This document shows positions 22,258-32,400 of a stretch of 64,000 nt of DNA, one piece after another (within the stretch, counting starts at the first letter, position 1; every line of letters begins with the position of its first letter). The position numbers and the translations under genes are program-made. Below the pieces are notes generated by a model. That model saw nothing but the letters and a program-made list of their open reading frames with translations. It searched no databases and was not told the origin of the DNA. This DNA comes from Siphonodentalium dalli (lineage: Eukaryota > Mollusca > Scaphopoda > Gadilida > Siphonodentaliidae): contig CP136066.1 of NCBI GenBank assembly GCA_032622095.1, forward strand, positions 228,908,961 to 228,972,960, given 5' to 3'.

Positions 22258-22608
22258 TCATAAGAATTCTGACAAATCAGGATATATCCCGTTGGGATTA
22301 ATTGTCACAGACCAAGTAGGATTTGATCTGTGCACCGCACCAGCCTGAGCAAAGCTGTCAATCGCTGCATTGCACAGATCTTTCTTCTTGATATGTGACA
22401 AGATCTCCACGAGATCAAGATTGCTTGATTCTTGATCACATACTTTAGGTAATGGTCGTCGGCGAGCCAGAAAATCTCTTAGCATCTGCTTCTGAACCAT
22501 CTTTTGTTTAGGAGAATCCTGCCATTTCCTATATCTTCTTATTTCCGTCTCCTCTGACGAATCTCTCTTCCTCCACAACTTCTTGAGAAAATTCTTTAAA
22601 GACGGCAT
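22258..22608 (-). CDS. Cassette A minus-strand accessory protein (116 aa)
   Basis: A basic N-terminal half (KNFLKKLWRKR, FLARRRPLP) and a more neutral C-terminal half ending PDLSEFL. Not recognised. Expressed from the symmetric promoter and terminated by a histone-type stem-loop. Shows no visible similarity to the minus-strand gene of cassette B despite shared flanks. Confidence 0.65.
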   Translation of the reverse strand: MPSLKNFLKKLWRKRDSSEETEIRRYRKWQDSPKQKMVQKQMLRDFLARRRPLPKVCDQESSNLDLVEILSHIKKKDLCNAAIDSFAQAGAVHRSNPTWSVTINPNGIYPDLSEFL

Positions 22609-22634
22609 AATGAATGAAGTTCACTGAAAAAGTG

Positions 22635-23230
22635 AAAATATTTGTATACATTTGACACAGGCAACAATAAAATCACATGTCGCGTTGGCGTTAAAATTGA
22701 CAAATATTTCCTGACGTTGTGTTTTTTCAGAGACGGATCACCATACATATTTTTCTTGATCATTATTGCATAGCGATCAAACAAATGTTTTTTAATTTCG
22801 TTAGATCATTATCTATTATTTGCTACACATGATTGATATATTTATTACCTCGTTAGGAAAATATGTAATGTTTTTCTAGTTTTTGTTTTTGGAATTGTAC
22901 ATATTTTATACATAAAAACTGAACACAAGAAAAATACTGAAAATTTTTCTTGATCATTGCATTTGATAACTTTTACTTTGGTCATCGTTTATGAACGAAG
23001 ATGAATTAATATATTAAAACATCTTAATTAATTGCATATACTATCATGAATTTAATCTATAACATATCGAAATGGTGAAACTAACAGATAATGCACTGAA
23101 AAGAAACACAGCGTCAGGAAACATTTGCCATTTTTAACGTCAAAGTATTATGTGCTTTCTCTACCGTCCGCGCAATCGTGATACAAGTTCAAGACGGATC
23201 TTCAGACTTATTCTGCGTTCAAAGACGATT
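22635..23230. promoter_or_regulatory. Symmetric divergent promoter, cassette A
   Basis: About 600 bp shared with 24238-24842. Each edge carries the same element in opposite orientation (22689-22732 and 23096-23142), of the form CAAATATTTCCTGACGTTGTG followed by TTTTTTCAG. The divergent genes therefore appear to be driven by inverted copies of one core element. An AT-rich middle separates them. Confidence 0.75.
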
Positions 23231-23248
23231 GCAATCCCCGAACCCTTG

Positions 23249-23401
23249 ATGGCGACACTGAGAGGAACTATGGGGATAACACCGCAGATAATGTGGGACA
23301 GATACGCAAGAGAAGTGACCGCCCGTTCAAAGTTGGTCATGCAAAAAAGAACAGCGGGGGAACAAAAGCAAAATTCTCACTCTGAGAAAATTGGGGAGTG
23401 A
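23249..23401 (+). CDS. Cassette A plus-strand small protein (50 aa), possibly decayed
   Basis: Cassette B starts its plus gene at an ATG in the shared leader. Here the aligned position is ACG (about 23224-23226), and the next in-frame ATG is 23249, giving only 50 residues, rich in Arg/Lys. Either a genuine short gene or a remnant after loss of the original start. It ends 20 bp before a histone-type stem-loop. Confidence 0.45.
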   Translation: MATLRGTMGITPQIMWDRYAREVTARSKLVMQKRTAGEQKQNSHSEKIGE

Positions 23402-23421
23402 ATTTTGATGGCGTACAAAAC

Positions 23422-23437
23422 GGCCCTTTTCAGGGCC
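23422..23437 (+). terminator. Histone-type 3' stem-loop 1, cassette A plus gene
   Basis: GGCCCTTTTCAGGGCC preceded by AAAAC, 20 bp after the stop codon. It lacks the usual ACCA tail (GAAAC follows), which may explain the presence of a second copy just downstream. Confidence 0.8.
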
Positions 23438-23448
23438 GAAACAAAAAC

Positions 23449-23464
23449 GGTCCTTTTCAGGACC
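23449..23464 (+). terminator. Histone-type 3' stem-loop 2, cassette A plus gene
   Basis: GGTCCTTTTCAGGACC with tail AACCA. The stem is a compensated variant of the first (T-A replacing C-G). A purine-rich stretch CAAAAAGAAAAAC follows at about 23476-23488, resembling the histone downstream element recognised by U7 snRNA. Confidence 0.8.
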
Positions 23465-23676
23465 AACCAATTATTTCAAAAAGAAAAACTTTTAGCATTG
23501 CTTAAGAACTAATAATGTTCCTTGTACCCTATGTTTCGTTTTGAAAAAATCACGCCACGAATAATTTTAAAAACAAAATATACTTGCAAATATTTGTTGT
23601 TGAATAAATTATGAATTGAACAATCGTGTTTTGTTTTTTTCAGCTATGAAAGAGTAACCTTTTGGGAAAAGTGTGT

Positions 23677-23692
23677 GGCCCTGAAAAGGGCC
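23677..23692 (-). terminator. Histone-type 3' stem-loop, cassette B minus gene
   Basis: On the minus strand GGCCCTTTTCAGGGCC followed by ACACAC, 22 bp after the stop codon of the shifted frame. Confidence 0.82.
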
Positions 23693-23714
23693 GTTTTAAA
23701 ATTATCATCTGACT

Positions 23715-24201
23715 CTAACACCGCTTTGTGTTTTTCTTATATCTTGACATATCTTTACCATGAGAACCGAGAGCTTTTGCGAATTCATCACTTTTCTCTG
23801 TATCTTTAGATTCTTTACAAGGAAGATGAAATCTGACTTTTGTCTCAGTAGAAGCCTTCATGACACTCTTAGTTTGTTTTTCTTTCGTCGCCGATAATTT
23901 TTTCTTTTTTGATCTGTTTCTGCTCTTTCGATCTCTGAACATCATGAACCTTGATTGGGATATCTATCTGTTCTGCAACGAAACGAAGATTCACTTTCAC
24001 TTCTTGATGCGTTACTTGCGTTTTCACGTCAATATCCCTGCGAAGACATCTCAGTTCATCTAAAATCGCTTTTAAAATGAGCGTATCACCACCTATAGTC
24101 ATTGTATTAGCTTGGACTGTTGACTGGGGCGCAGCATATGTATTATGTGCAACAGGATTACTGTATATCTCACTCTGAAGAAATTCTGTTAATGGATCCA
24201 T
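23715..24201 (-). pseudogene. Cassette B minus-strand gene with frameshift
   Basis: From ATG at 24201 the frame is open to 23869. An overlapping frame (23945-23715) continues with a Lys/Ser-rich tail and reaches the position 22 bp from the stem-loop that the other cassette genes share. The total is 3n+1, so one extra base in the A-rich stretch near 23885-23905 is likely. The N-terminal part is polar with a short Thr/Ala-rich segment, and the centre is helical (LKAILDELRCLRRDI). Not recognised. Confidence 0.55.
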
Positions 24202-24237
24202 TTCTTGATAGCAATGCAATGTAAGGTTGATCGATTT

Positions 24238-24842
24238 CGAAAATATTTGTATACATTTGACACGGGCGACAATGAAATCACGTGTCGCGTTGGCGTTAAA
24301 ATTGACAAATATTTCCTGACGTTGTGTTTTTTCAGAGACGGATCACCATACATATTTTTCTTGATCGTTATTGCATAGCGATCAAACAAATGTTTTTTAA
24401 TTTCGTTAGATCAATATCTATTATTTGCTACACATGATTGATATATTTATTACCTCGTTAGGAAAATATGTAATGTTTTTCTAGTTTTTGTTTTTGATAT
24501 TGTACATATTTTATACATAAAAACTGAACACAAGAAAAATACTGAACATTTTTCTTGATCATTGCATTTGATAACTTTTACTTTGGTCATCGTTTATGAA
24601 CGAAGATGAATTCATATATTAAAACATCTTAATTAATTGCATATACTATCATGAATTTAATCTATAACATATCGAAATGGTGAAACTAACAGATAATGCA
24701 CTGAAAAGAAACACAGCGTCAGGAAACATTTGTCATTTTTAACGTCAAAGTATTATGTGCTTTCTCTACCGTCCGCACAATCGTGATATATATTCAAGCA
24801 CGGCAGCGAACAAATTTATTCTGCATTCAAAGATGACTGCTG
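24238..24842. promoter_or_regulatory. Symmetric divergent promoter, cassette B
   Basis: About 605 bp, roughly 90-95 percent similar by eye to 22635-23230. Inverted core elements lie at 24294-24335 and 24701-24748. The plus-strand leader ends at ATG 24833. Confidence 0.75.
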
Positions 24843-25297
24843 TAAACATAACAGATCTTGACGAGATGATGGTCTGTGGGGTATACTGTAAAGCAGTGTA
24901 CGGCGAAGAAATATCTCTATTTTGGAGGGCACTCAGCATTGGGATTTACGGGACGACCGATGGATGGATGATTTTGAGAGATACGGTAGTTGACCTGTAC
25001 TACACAGAGAGTGACGAACGTGGTGCGTCGGCACAAGATTTACGGCGCACACCACTTTTGGCCGAATCAAGATTGATGGTTGAATTAGCGGCGACTGTTA
25101 TACAGCGACCTATCGTCATGTTTGATGCTACCAAAGGCGGCTACAAATCAACACCAAGATTCAAGTCATCAATACCTCTAGTGTGGATCCCCCACGTTTG
25201 CCATGAGCATTATTGTGAATGCGAAATATGGATGAGGAGAGGAGCCAAATCAATTGAAGTTTTGTCGAACAAAGAAGTTCAATGTGGTGGATTCTAA
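24833..25297 (+). CDS. OTU-like protein, catalytic Cys apparently absent (154 aa)
   Basis: The segment SLFWRALSIGIYGT, then GWMILRDTVVDLY, then LAATVIQRPIVMF and a C-terminal HEHY follow the order of OTU-family deubiquitinases. In active OTUs the first block reads DGxCxFRA. Here the aligned residues are E-E-I-S, so the cysteine position is serine. If the alignment is right, this would be an inactive ubiquitin-binding relative. An OTU role is inference from pattern; it could also be a different fold. Start at ATG 24833; the upstream open frame belongs to the leader. Confidence 0.6.
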   Translation: MTAVNITDLDEMMVCGVYCKAVYGEEISLFWRALSIGIYGTTDGWMILRDTVVDLYYTESDERGASAQDLRRTPLLAESRLMVELAATVIQRPIVMFDATKGGYKSTPRFKSSIPLVWIPHVCHEHYCECEIWMRRGAKSIEVLSNKEVQCGGF

Positions 25298-25316
25298 ACT
25301 ATAACAAAAATAAAAC

Positions 25317-25332
25317 GGCCCTTTTCAGGGCC
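25317..25332 (+). terminator. Histone-type 3' stem-loop, cassette B plus gene
   Basis: GGCCCTTTTCAGGGCC with AAAAC before and ACCAAC after, 19 bp after the stop codon. The purine-rich CGAAAAGAAAACT about 11 bp further resembles the histone downstream element. Best match of the set to a complete histone 3' processing site. Confidence 0.88.
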
Positions 25333-25410
25333 ACCAACTATTCGAAAAGAAAACTCTTGATAGCTAATTGATATTTTCCAAAGTGAGATTTTCCTTTTGA
25401 AAAAAATAAT

Positions 25411-25678
25411 TCTAAGTCCATTTTCATTTTTTCGATCAGAAATGTCACATCAATGACAGGAACATCTAGCCTCAGGGGGGAACTATGGCCCAGTACCCCC
25501 CAGTGGGGGGCACTATGGCCCAGTACCCCCCAGTGGGGGCACTATGGCCCAGTATCGAATACTGGACCATCTATGGTCCAGTATTCGATACTGGGCCAAA
25601 GTGCCCCCCACTGGCGGGTACTGGGCCATAGTGCCCCCCACTGCGGGGTACTGGGCCATAGTGCCCCCCATTACTACT
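25411..25678. repeat. Polinton right terminal inverted repeat
   Basis: Complement of 8828-9095, ending CCCCCATTACTACT. It contains the same palindrome (25548-25595) and tandem GGCCCAGTACCCCCC blocks, with a few substitutions relative to the left copy. Confidence 0.95.
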
Positions 25679-25684
25679 CATGAC
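25679..25684. repeat. Polinton target-site duplication, right
   Basis: CATGAC, identical to 8822-8827. Confidence 0.93.
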
Positions 25685-26560
25685 TATGCGCTCTTGTAGA
25701 GATTGTTATGTTCTACGGATTAAGAGAAATAAAGCATTACCACGTGACTTACAAATAGCCACAATAACCTTCATGAATTAGGCCGCGTAATGAACAGTGA
25801 CCTCCAAACTATAGCACATGCAGTGGTCCGAAAACTGGCTAGTAAATTCCAACCCTTCATACATAGGCGTGTGCTATGCACTAACAGGAATTTATGGCGA
25901 TGCTCTTGGTCTAACTTTTCAAACATAACCAAATCTCATTTGTTGAAACACATAAACACATTGACCTGGAACTCCAAGCCAATCTAAATTGGAATGATAA
26001 CCTGAGCCGAATCAGAAACAAAATAGCGTTACGCTTAGCACAGCTTTAAGTATCAGCTCGACCGAAGATCGCTTCAAAGTATTTACAAGAAAACCATAGT
26101 CAGAAATGGTAACGCGCGCAAGATCGGATATTATATACCCATGCATGATTGTAATTATAGAATATCAAATATATTGGTTTCGCGAATGACCAACTCAGAA
26201 TTCCGTTAAAATAACATTAACAACCAGCACCTAATTAACGAACCGGCGGCCGACTCGGCCGTCTCCGACCACAACCATCAGTGGGCTGCAGAACGAAAAA
26301 TATCTATAAAAGTTGAAATATAAGACTTACAAATTATCTTTTAAATTTCTTTTATTGGTAATTGACTTAGCTTGTCACAAACCAAAAATCAAAATTATTG
26401 GCATAATAATGTAAAGGACAATAAACGAAATTGAAATTCCCAACTACACCTTTTACCGGACTCGGCCTCCTGGTCGCGCAGTTCGACTTTTAAACCGGAA
26501 ACGAGAAAAACCAATTATCTATAAATAAAATGCCCACAGACCCACAGCTATCTATAAAGT
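25685..26560. other. No gene recognised
   Basis: Host flank right of the Polinton. Only short stop-rich ORFs (such as 25790-25987) and no repeat that I can match elsewhere in the window. Confidence 0.5.
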
Positions 26561-26561
26561 G

Positions 26562-26865
26562 TATGGCAGTATACACGCCTGCGCGCGTTAATAAAACTTT
26601 TATTCTACCCTTCTTAGATTACTCCGATGTAGTCTGGAGAGGACAGTATACACCCGATGGGCGCTAATAAAACTTCTATTCTACCCTTATTAGACTACTC
26701 CGATGTAGTCTGGAGAGGACAGTATACACCCGATGGGCGCTAATAAAACTTCTATTCTACCCTTATTAGACTACTCCGATGTAGTCTGGAGAGGACTGTA
26801 TACACCCGATGGGCGCGAATAAAACTTCTATTCTACCCTTATTAGATTACTCTGATGTAGTCTGG
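26562..26865. repeat. 76-bp satellite, four copies
   Basis: Units start at about 26565, 26641, 26717 and 26793. The middle two are almost identical. Each holds AATAAAACTTCTATTCTACC and the palindrome GACTACTCCGATGTAGTC, with GTATACACCCGATGGGCGC between units. Confidence 0.9.
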
Positions 26866-27320
26866 AATTGCGCTGATTACACTGCGAAACCGCCCGAACA
26901 CTCCCGTTAATGTAAATATGTTTAACTTACGCCATTTTGTTGAAGTATGAATAACATTATTGTAAATCGGGAGAGGGCTAAGTAAGTTTCTGTAACTTGT
27001 CCCCAATCCATTTGTATTCATGCTTAATAGTGAAATAAAATATGTTGAAAGTATAGTATATATCTGTCGTCGTACTTGAATCTCTGCTCGGCGTGGTCGG
27101 TACTGCTCACTTCTATAATTAGTTCGCACCAGGCGGTCAGACCTCTACCACCTCTAAGCCGAGGATATCATCTATGTCTGAAATATCAATAAACAATGTG
27201 AAGCCTCGACCAACCGCATATATACGTTTTCAATATGTTAGGTATCAAAGTGACAACACGTTAACATAACAGTATTGCGTCCACGGGGATGTTAAATCTT
27301 TATGTTATCAAAGTACCATA
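26866..27320. other. No gene recognised
   Basis: Stop-rich single-copy sequence as far as can be seen. The minus ORF 26842-27129 overlaps the satellite and is not convincing. Confidence 0.4.
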
Positions 27321-27660
27321 GGTCGCCTCGAATATAAGAGAATGCATTGGCCTAACAATTTTTTAAATCATTTTTTAAATAAATTTTTCTTACATTCTAT
27401 AACAATTTTAGGACAAAAAATAAAAAACATACAGATTGTCAATAACCCTGCAGGGAGCCCCAAACATATATAGAAGCATGTGTACTGAGTGTCGTCTGCT
27501 CATGTTTGTCTGGGGCTCTGTATGGGTAAAATTATAAAATTATAAATTATAAAACTTAGATTTCCCTGCAGGGAGCCCAACACATATATAGAAGCATATA
27601 GAAGAGTGTCGTCTGCTCATGTCTGTGAGGGGCACCATATGGGTGATATGTACTTGTTGA
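27320..27660. repeat. MITE fragments (family M1)
   Basis: A half-terminal repeat (TATAAGAGAATGCATTGGCC at about 27337) is followed by two copies of an internal block with GGAGCCCCA...CTGGGGCTCTGTATGGG (27450-27535 and 27565-27650). The same pieces occur in the complete copies near 40171-40529 and 41613-41979. Confidence 0.75.
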
Positions 27661-28019
27661 TGGTGTCGATTGTCGCGGCTTTGTGCTGTGAGGATATGCT
27701 CATTTAGTGCTTGATAATTCCTTCTTCCATCTTAACTGGTTCAGTGAAGAAAGCCCACATTTGGACCCTACGTAAGAGTGCTGGAAGCCCAGATCTGGGC
27801 TTTGGCGACGACACTGTATTGCTTGTTTAGTTTAATTATTTAAATAGAGTTTGTCGGGTAATATTTTGGAAATATTATTACATATATAATTAAATTGGGA
27901 CATTGTGAAGTTTTAATGGATGCCGACCGATAAAATTGTCAGAAAAGGTACTTCTAAGTTCTATTGCGAAAAGTTTGAAAAAAATGACGAATTGTTTTGC
28001 CCAACAGCGTCCTTACAAC

Positions 28020-28205
28020 CAAGCTCATATCCATAACCTAATTTGACAACCAGACAACCATGCTCATAACCATAGCCTAATGGGACATCCAGGCTCATAA
28101 CCACAACCCAATGAGGCATCCAGACTCATAACCATAGCCTAATGAGCCATTTAGGCTCATAACCATAGCCTAATAAGACATCCTGGAGGCTCATAACATA
28201 ATCAC
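28020..28205. repeat. About 31-bp tandem repeat
   Basis: Five to six imperfect copies of GGCTCATAACCATAGCCTAA plus about 11 bp (AGACATCC type). Confidence 0.85.
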
Positions 28206-28731
28206 AAATACATATATGTGGGGGTCAAATTTGAGAAAAGAGTGCACATGTAGTAAATTACCTACTCCGAGCATAAAATTCAATTATTTTCTGTTTATTG
28301 AAATAAATATACACATTTCATTATGTGTATGTAGGATATTTAGCAGCGAACCAGTTAATTACTGGCATCGCGCTCTCTCTCTCTTCTCTGTATACATTAT
28401 GCATATATACATGCCAAATGAAATAAATTGATGCAGAATTGATGCTGGGGACTTACTTTGTCCTTGTTTGCCATAAAATCCGAATCACTAAAGGGGAATC
28501 GCGCCTGCATCAGGCAGACTATATATATAATCTAAGTTCCAAATTCTAAATTCTAAATTGGAAACTTACTAAATCATTGAGGTCAATAATTTATCTCTTC
28601 TAAAGCAGCTGTGATATAAGTATTTTGCTAACCGATTCAATGAAAATCTAGATTCATTTTTCATTAGTGTATAAAATTTCGGTATGGTTGGCCAGTGACA
28701 ATAGAATGTTTTCAGATATCGACGTCGTATA
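28206..28731. other. No gene recognised
   Basis: AT-rich, with a short CTCT run near 28372. Nothing coding is supported. Confidence 0.4.
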
Positions 28732-29046
28732 TCAATATAGGCTCGAGTCGAAATAGTTGGATAATTGTGAATTAAATTTAACCCTTAACTTCACATACAG
28801 AGATTGTATTGCCCGAATTAATTTTGAACTAATTCCATAAGTTGCCAATTTCTCCCAAAGCAAATTCCTGTTTATACTGTCAAACGCCTTCGTGTAGTCA
28901 ATAAAATACACAGTAAACTTTCTCACGTCTAGATAATTGCTTTCTAATTATTGCATTCAAAATAAAAATGCAGTCGGTCGTTGATTTACCCTTCCGAAAA
29001 CCGAATTGGTACCTATCAAATACGTGTTTTGCAGCCCATACAACAA
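28732..29046 (-). pseudogene. LINE reverse-transcriptase fragment
   Basis: On the minus strand the fragment reads FGFRKGKSTTDC, then, after a one-base shift near 28905-28912, FIDYTKAFDSINRNLLW and YGISSKLIRAIQSLY. These are RT fingers and palm motif A of a non-LTR retrotransposon. The rest of the ORF is missing. Confidence 0.85.
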
Positions 29047-29247
29047 GTCTATTATTTCGTACTTATGAGTGGGTCTACGTTTTTGTTGAAATTTTTAGCG
29101 GTTTGGGGGAGGCGCAATTGGTGGGAGGGACGCCCAACACGTTGATCCTATCACCCCCTGCTGCTGATATAACTCTCATATTTCGCACACGTAATTTCAA
29201 CTACTGCGTACTTCTTGATTGTCCGCGTCTGGTTAAATAACGAAGCC

Positions 29248-29440
29248 AAGGAGGCGCCCCATTAGTTAATTAAAAACAAATCTCAATTTCGAACAATCTA
29301 TTTGAAGGGAAAAAGTATTACCCTTTATAATGAATGTCTGCTACATGGTACTATAACAACACGTGTTTACCCTTATTATATGAGAGATATTTTCGAATTA
29401 TGAAAAAAGGTGGTTTTAAAAGTGGTTCAAAAAGAGACAT
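29248..29440. repeat. Solo terminal repeat of foldback family FB-F
   Basis: GGCGCCCCATTAGTTAAT through AACAACACGTGTTTACCC to GAAAAAAGGTGGTTT matches both arms of the complete element at 42589-43380. The tandem duplication starting at about 29387 begins inside this arm. Confidence 0.75.
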
Positions 29441-32400
29441 CCAGGTATTAAATCTCCATGTACCCCACGATGTTGCCGGCGATAACGGTTTTGTCCCCAC
29501 AACAATAACCATGCCTCCTTAATTTAAGTGTGATTTTCATAGGTTATCCGTTTAATTCACACCAATAAGAATAATTCAGTAGCCGACCTAACGATCCGGC
29601 GTCAGGTGACGTCAAATTCGGCGTGCGAGAGCAAAGTCGCGAATTGGTGGAAACTATATCAGTTTAAGAGTCATTCATACCCCACCCCCGATGTATCACG
29701 TGCTCACCCCAATGTTTCGCACACGTTCTATTATATAGCCCGCTACCATGGTAGCGGGGGACATGGTGATTTAAACGTGGCGTTGTAGCCAATCAGAATG
29801 CTAGTTACAACCGGATGTGGTGACAGATTATATTGCACACTAGCAGGGTTACCCGGCGTTGCCCAGGTTAATGTATGCTGTGGATATTTGTTGGGAATAG
29901 AGAATGCTCTTGCTTAAAGTGTTATACGTTTTCTCATAAATTGTATATTCAAATAGCATCACAAAACATGATTATTACAGTCATGGAATATAAGTAGTGG
30001 CTCACCTTGTCAATTGTCATTCTGTTTATCGTGATTAATCCGTTCTACCAATAATGAAGTATTTATTTAATTACAACTGCGTATACATTAGACGTTATAA
30101 TATGATACATGAACATCATAAACACATTAGTTCGATAAAAGATGATAATTGGGTTTTACATATTGAGATGTATCAATCAATCTAGTGGGTTGGACTAAGA
30201 TCTCGAGGACACCTGGCTATCATATCTCCATGAAGATACAGATGTTTCAAAGAAATTTCCAGGTGCTCCTCTGTTCATGGTGCTATATGTTGGCTAAATA
30301 TTCTTAGTTTAAACGAAATGTTGCTGCGCATATATATCAGCTACATGTGCCAGGCACAGAGCGAGATTTTGAGTTGTTTATGTCAGTCGATGAGTCTGTT
30401 CTAAAACCCTTGTCAGATGTCAGTATTGGTAGGATCCTGAAAAGTCTTGTGCTATTAACTGCATTTTCTTGTATATCAGAAGAAACTATATTTGACTGCA
30501 CACTGTGACCACTATTTTTGAACAGGCCTTCCATATCTCTTGACAAATTGTAATGTTTGTGGAAACTGTATTGAATGGAACAGACTAAATTTGTTATTAT
30601 ATATATGCAATCCTCTGACGGTTCGAGGTCTCTCAGTTTGCACGAATATATATATCTCTTCAATCGAATGATAAATATACGTTTAATGCTTCTTCTAGTT
30701 ATCTCTTTTTGCTAGCTCATTGTGTGAATGCCTTGATTGCCATTCCCATATAAATATGACTGTTAAGAAGATATAATTGTTCAAATGACTTATGTGGGTC
30801 ACCATATGTCGGGATTGTGAAATGTGAACGCCCAACTACTTAAAATGATATGGAGATGGCCTGGTGACTGTATACAACTTATATGTGGATATCGGCGAAT
30901 AGCAATCTTATCAAATATTGTGCATATCCGCTCGCCATCCGTGACGCAAACGACACTAAATGTGATTTAATGCATGGTATATCATTGGAGAAAAACGTGT
31001 ATGAATTTGGTGGAATTTATTTATTAAATCAATTGTTGATGCAACGCTGACTCGAACAACGCCATATTGCTAAGGTGATTATGTATTCGTTTGGTGGAAA
31101 TCAGCGACAAAACTATTTCACCATATTTTAAAAGTTTCCCCTTACACCAACAGCGTCATTTTAGAAAATTTTAACCCACACCATTATCTTCCTTGTAAAG
31201 AGTTACCCCTCTTAGAACGCCTTGGTGCCATCTCGATTGTACCGCGTGAAGTTAGATATAGAACGCACGCAGACAGACAGACAGCACGATTTTATTTCTT
31301 GTATCATTTGAGAAGAACGTGTCTGAATTTGAAGGTAATTGGTACTAAAAATATTTTGTATCAGTTTTGGTGACCCTCCCGTCCCTATTTCGGACTCAAT
31401 CTGCACACACTAAGACTCATTGGAGATTAGAGATGCATATATATTTATCAAATTTGGTGCCAATCCCTCCCCTCTCCATCTCTCACCCAAACAGCACAAC
31501 TATGGCGTCTTTAAATCACGATTAGATTCTTCGTATCATGGATAAGAACGTGTATCAATTTGGTGGAAATTGGCGCTAAAAAAATTGTGCATCAATTTTG
31601 GTGCCCCTGTGCCTTTCAATGCAACCCTGACTCGAATGAGGCCACATTTGACAGATAAAAGCCACACCATTAGACTCCTCATACCATGGGGATGATTTTG
31701 TATAAGTGTGGTGGCAATCGGCGACTTATTATCAAATTTAGTGCCCACCCCCTCCCAACCTCTCATCCAAAAACAACAATTTGGCGTTGTTAAATCGCAC
31801 AATTAGATTCCTTGTATCATGGAGAAGAATATATATCAATTTGGTGGAAATCGGCGCTAGAATTAGTTTTATCAATTTTGGTGCCCCTCTCCCCTTCCGT
31901 TCATCCCTGACTCAAAGACGCCACTTTTGACATACTTAAACCACACCGTTGGATTCTTCATATCATGGGGATTATTATATGTAAGTTTCGTGGCAATCGG
32001 CGACAGAAAAAAAAATCTGCCCCGCCCCCCTTCTGGGCACCCCTGACGCGAACGGCGCGACTTTTGCCATATTTCAACCACGCCATTAGATTCCTCATAT
32101 TATGGCGATGATTATATATAAGTTTCGTGGCAATCGGCGACAAATGTTTTTTCTGCCCCTCCCCCTTTTCTGCCCCTGACAACAACGGCGTCACATTAGA
32201 AAATTCTAACCCCGACCATTATCTTTCTCGTAAAAAGCTACTCCTAGTAGAACCCTTTGGCATCATCTAGATGGTCCCCTGTGAATTTCTATAGAACACA
32301 GACAGACAGACAGACAGACAGACATTCGCAAATATATTTTCGAATTATGAAAAAAGGTGGTTTTAAAAGTGGTTCAAAAAGAGACATCCAGGTATTAAAT

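Larger units (their letters stand above)
22148..23470. other. Accessory cassette A
   Basis: Order: minus-strand 3' end with stem-loop (22223-22238), minus gene (22258-22608), symmetric promoter (22635-23230), plus gene (23249-23401) and plus-strand stem-loops (23422-23437 and 23449-23464). The left flank (22148-22242) and the promoter match cassette B; the coding regions do not. Confidence 0.85.
23601..25340. other. Accessory cassette B
   Basis: Same design as cassette A: stem-loop (23677-23692), minus gene (23715-24201), symmetric promoter (24238-24842), plus gene (24833-25297) and stem-loop (25317-25332). The left flank 23601-23696 is nearly identical to 22148-22242. Confidence 0.85.
8828..25678. 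mobile_element. Polinton/Maverick DNA transposon, 16,851 bp
   Basis: A complete element bounded by 268-bp terminal inverted repeats and a perfect 6-bp target duplication. It encodes the family hallmarks: adenovirus-type cysteine protease, double jelly-roll major capsid protein, penton-like minor capsid protein, retroviral-type integrase with chromodomain, FtsK/HerA-type packaging ATPase and protein-primed PolB. Structural and replication genes form one leftward block. The right 4.5 kb holds a plus-strand zinc-knuckle gene and two divergent-gene cassettes. PolB, the major capsid gene, the minor capsid gene and the ATPase carry stops or frameshifts, so this copy is not autonomous as read, although both ends are intact. 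Confidence 0.96.

Noticed and set aside
22596-22784. ORF repeated at 24189-24389
   Set aside because: Lies in the duplicated promoter; conservation follows the regulatory repeat, and it overlaps the true gene start.
24755-24832. Extended N-terminus of the cassette B plus gene
   Set aside because: This part is shared leader DNA also present in cassette A; the ATG at 24833 is where the cassettes diverge.
26562-26865. CRISPR-like array
   Set aside because: Units are contiguous 76-bp repeats without unique spacers, in a eukaryotic context.
30337-30663. 108-codon ORF repeated identically at 33284-33610
   Set aside because: Its conservation is explained by the recent tandem duplication and not by selection on protein.
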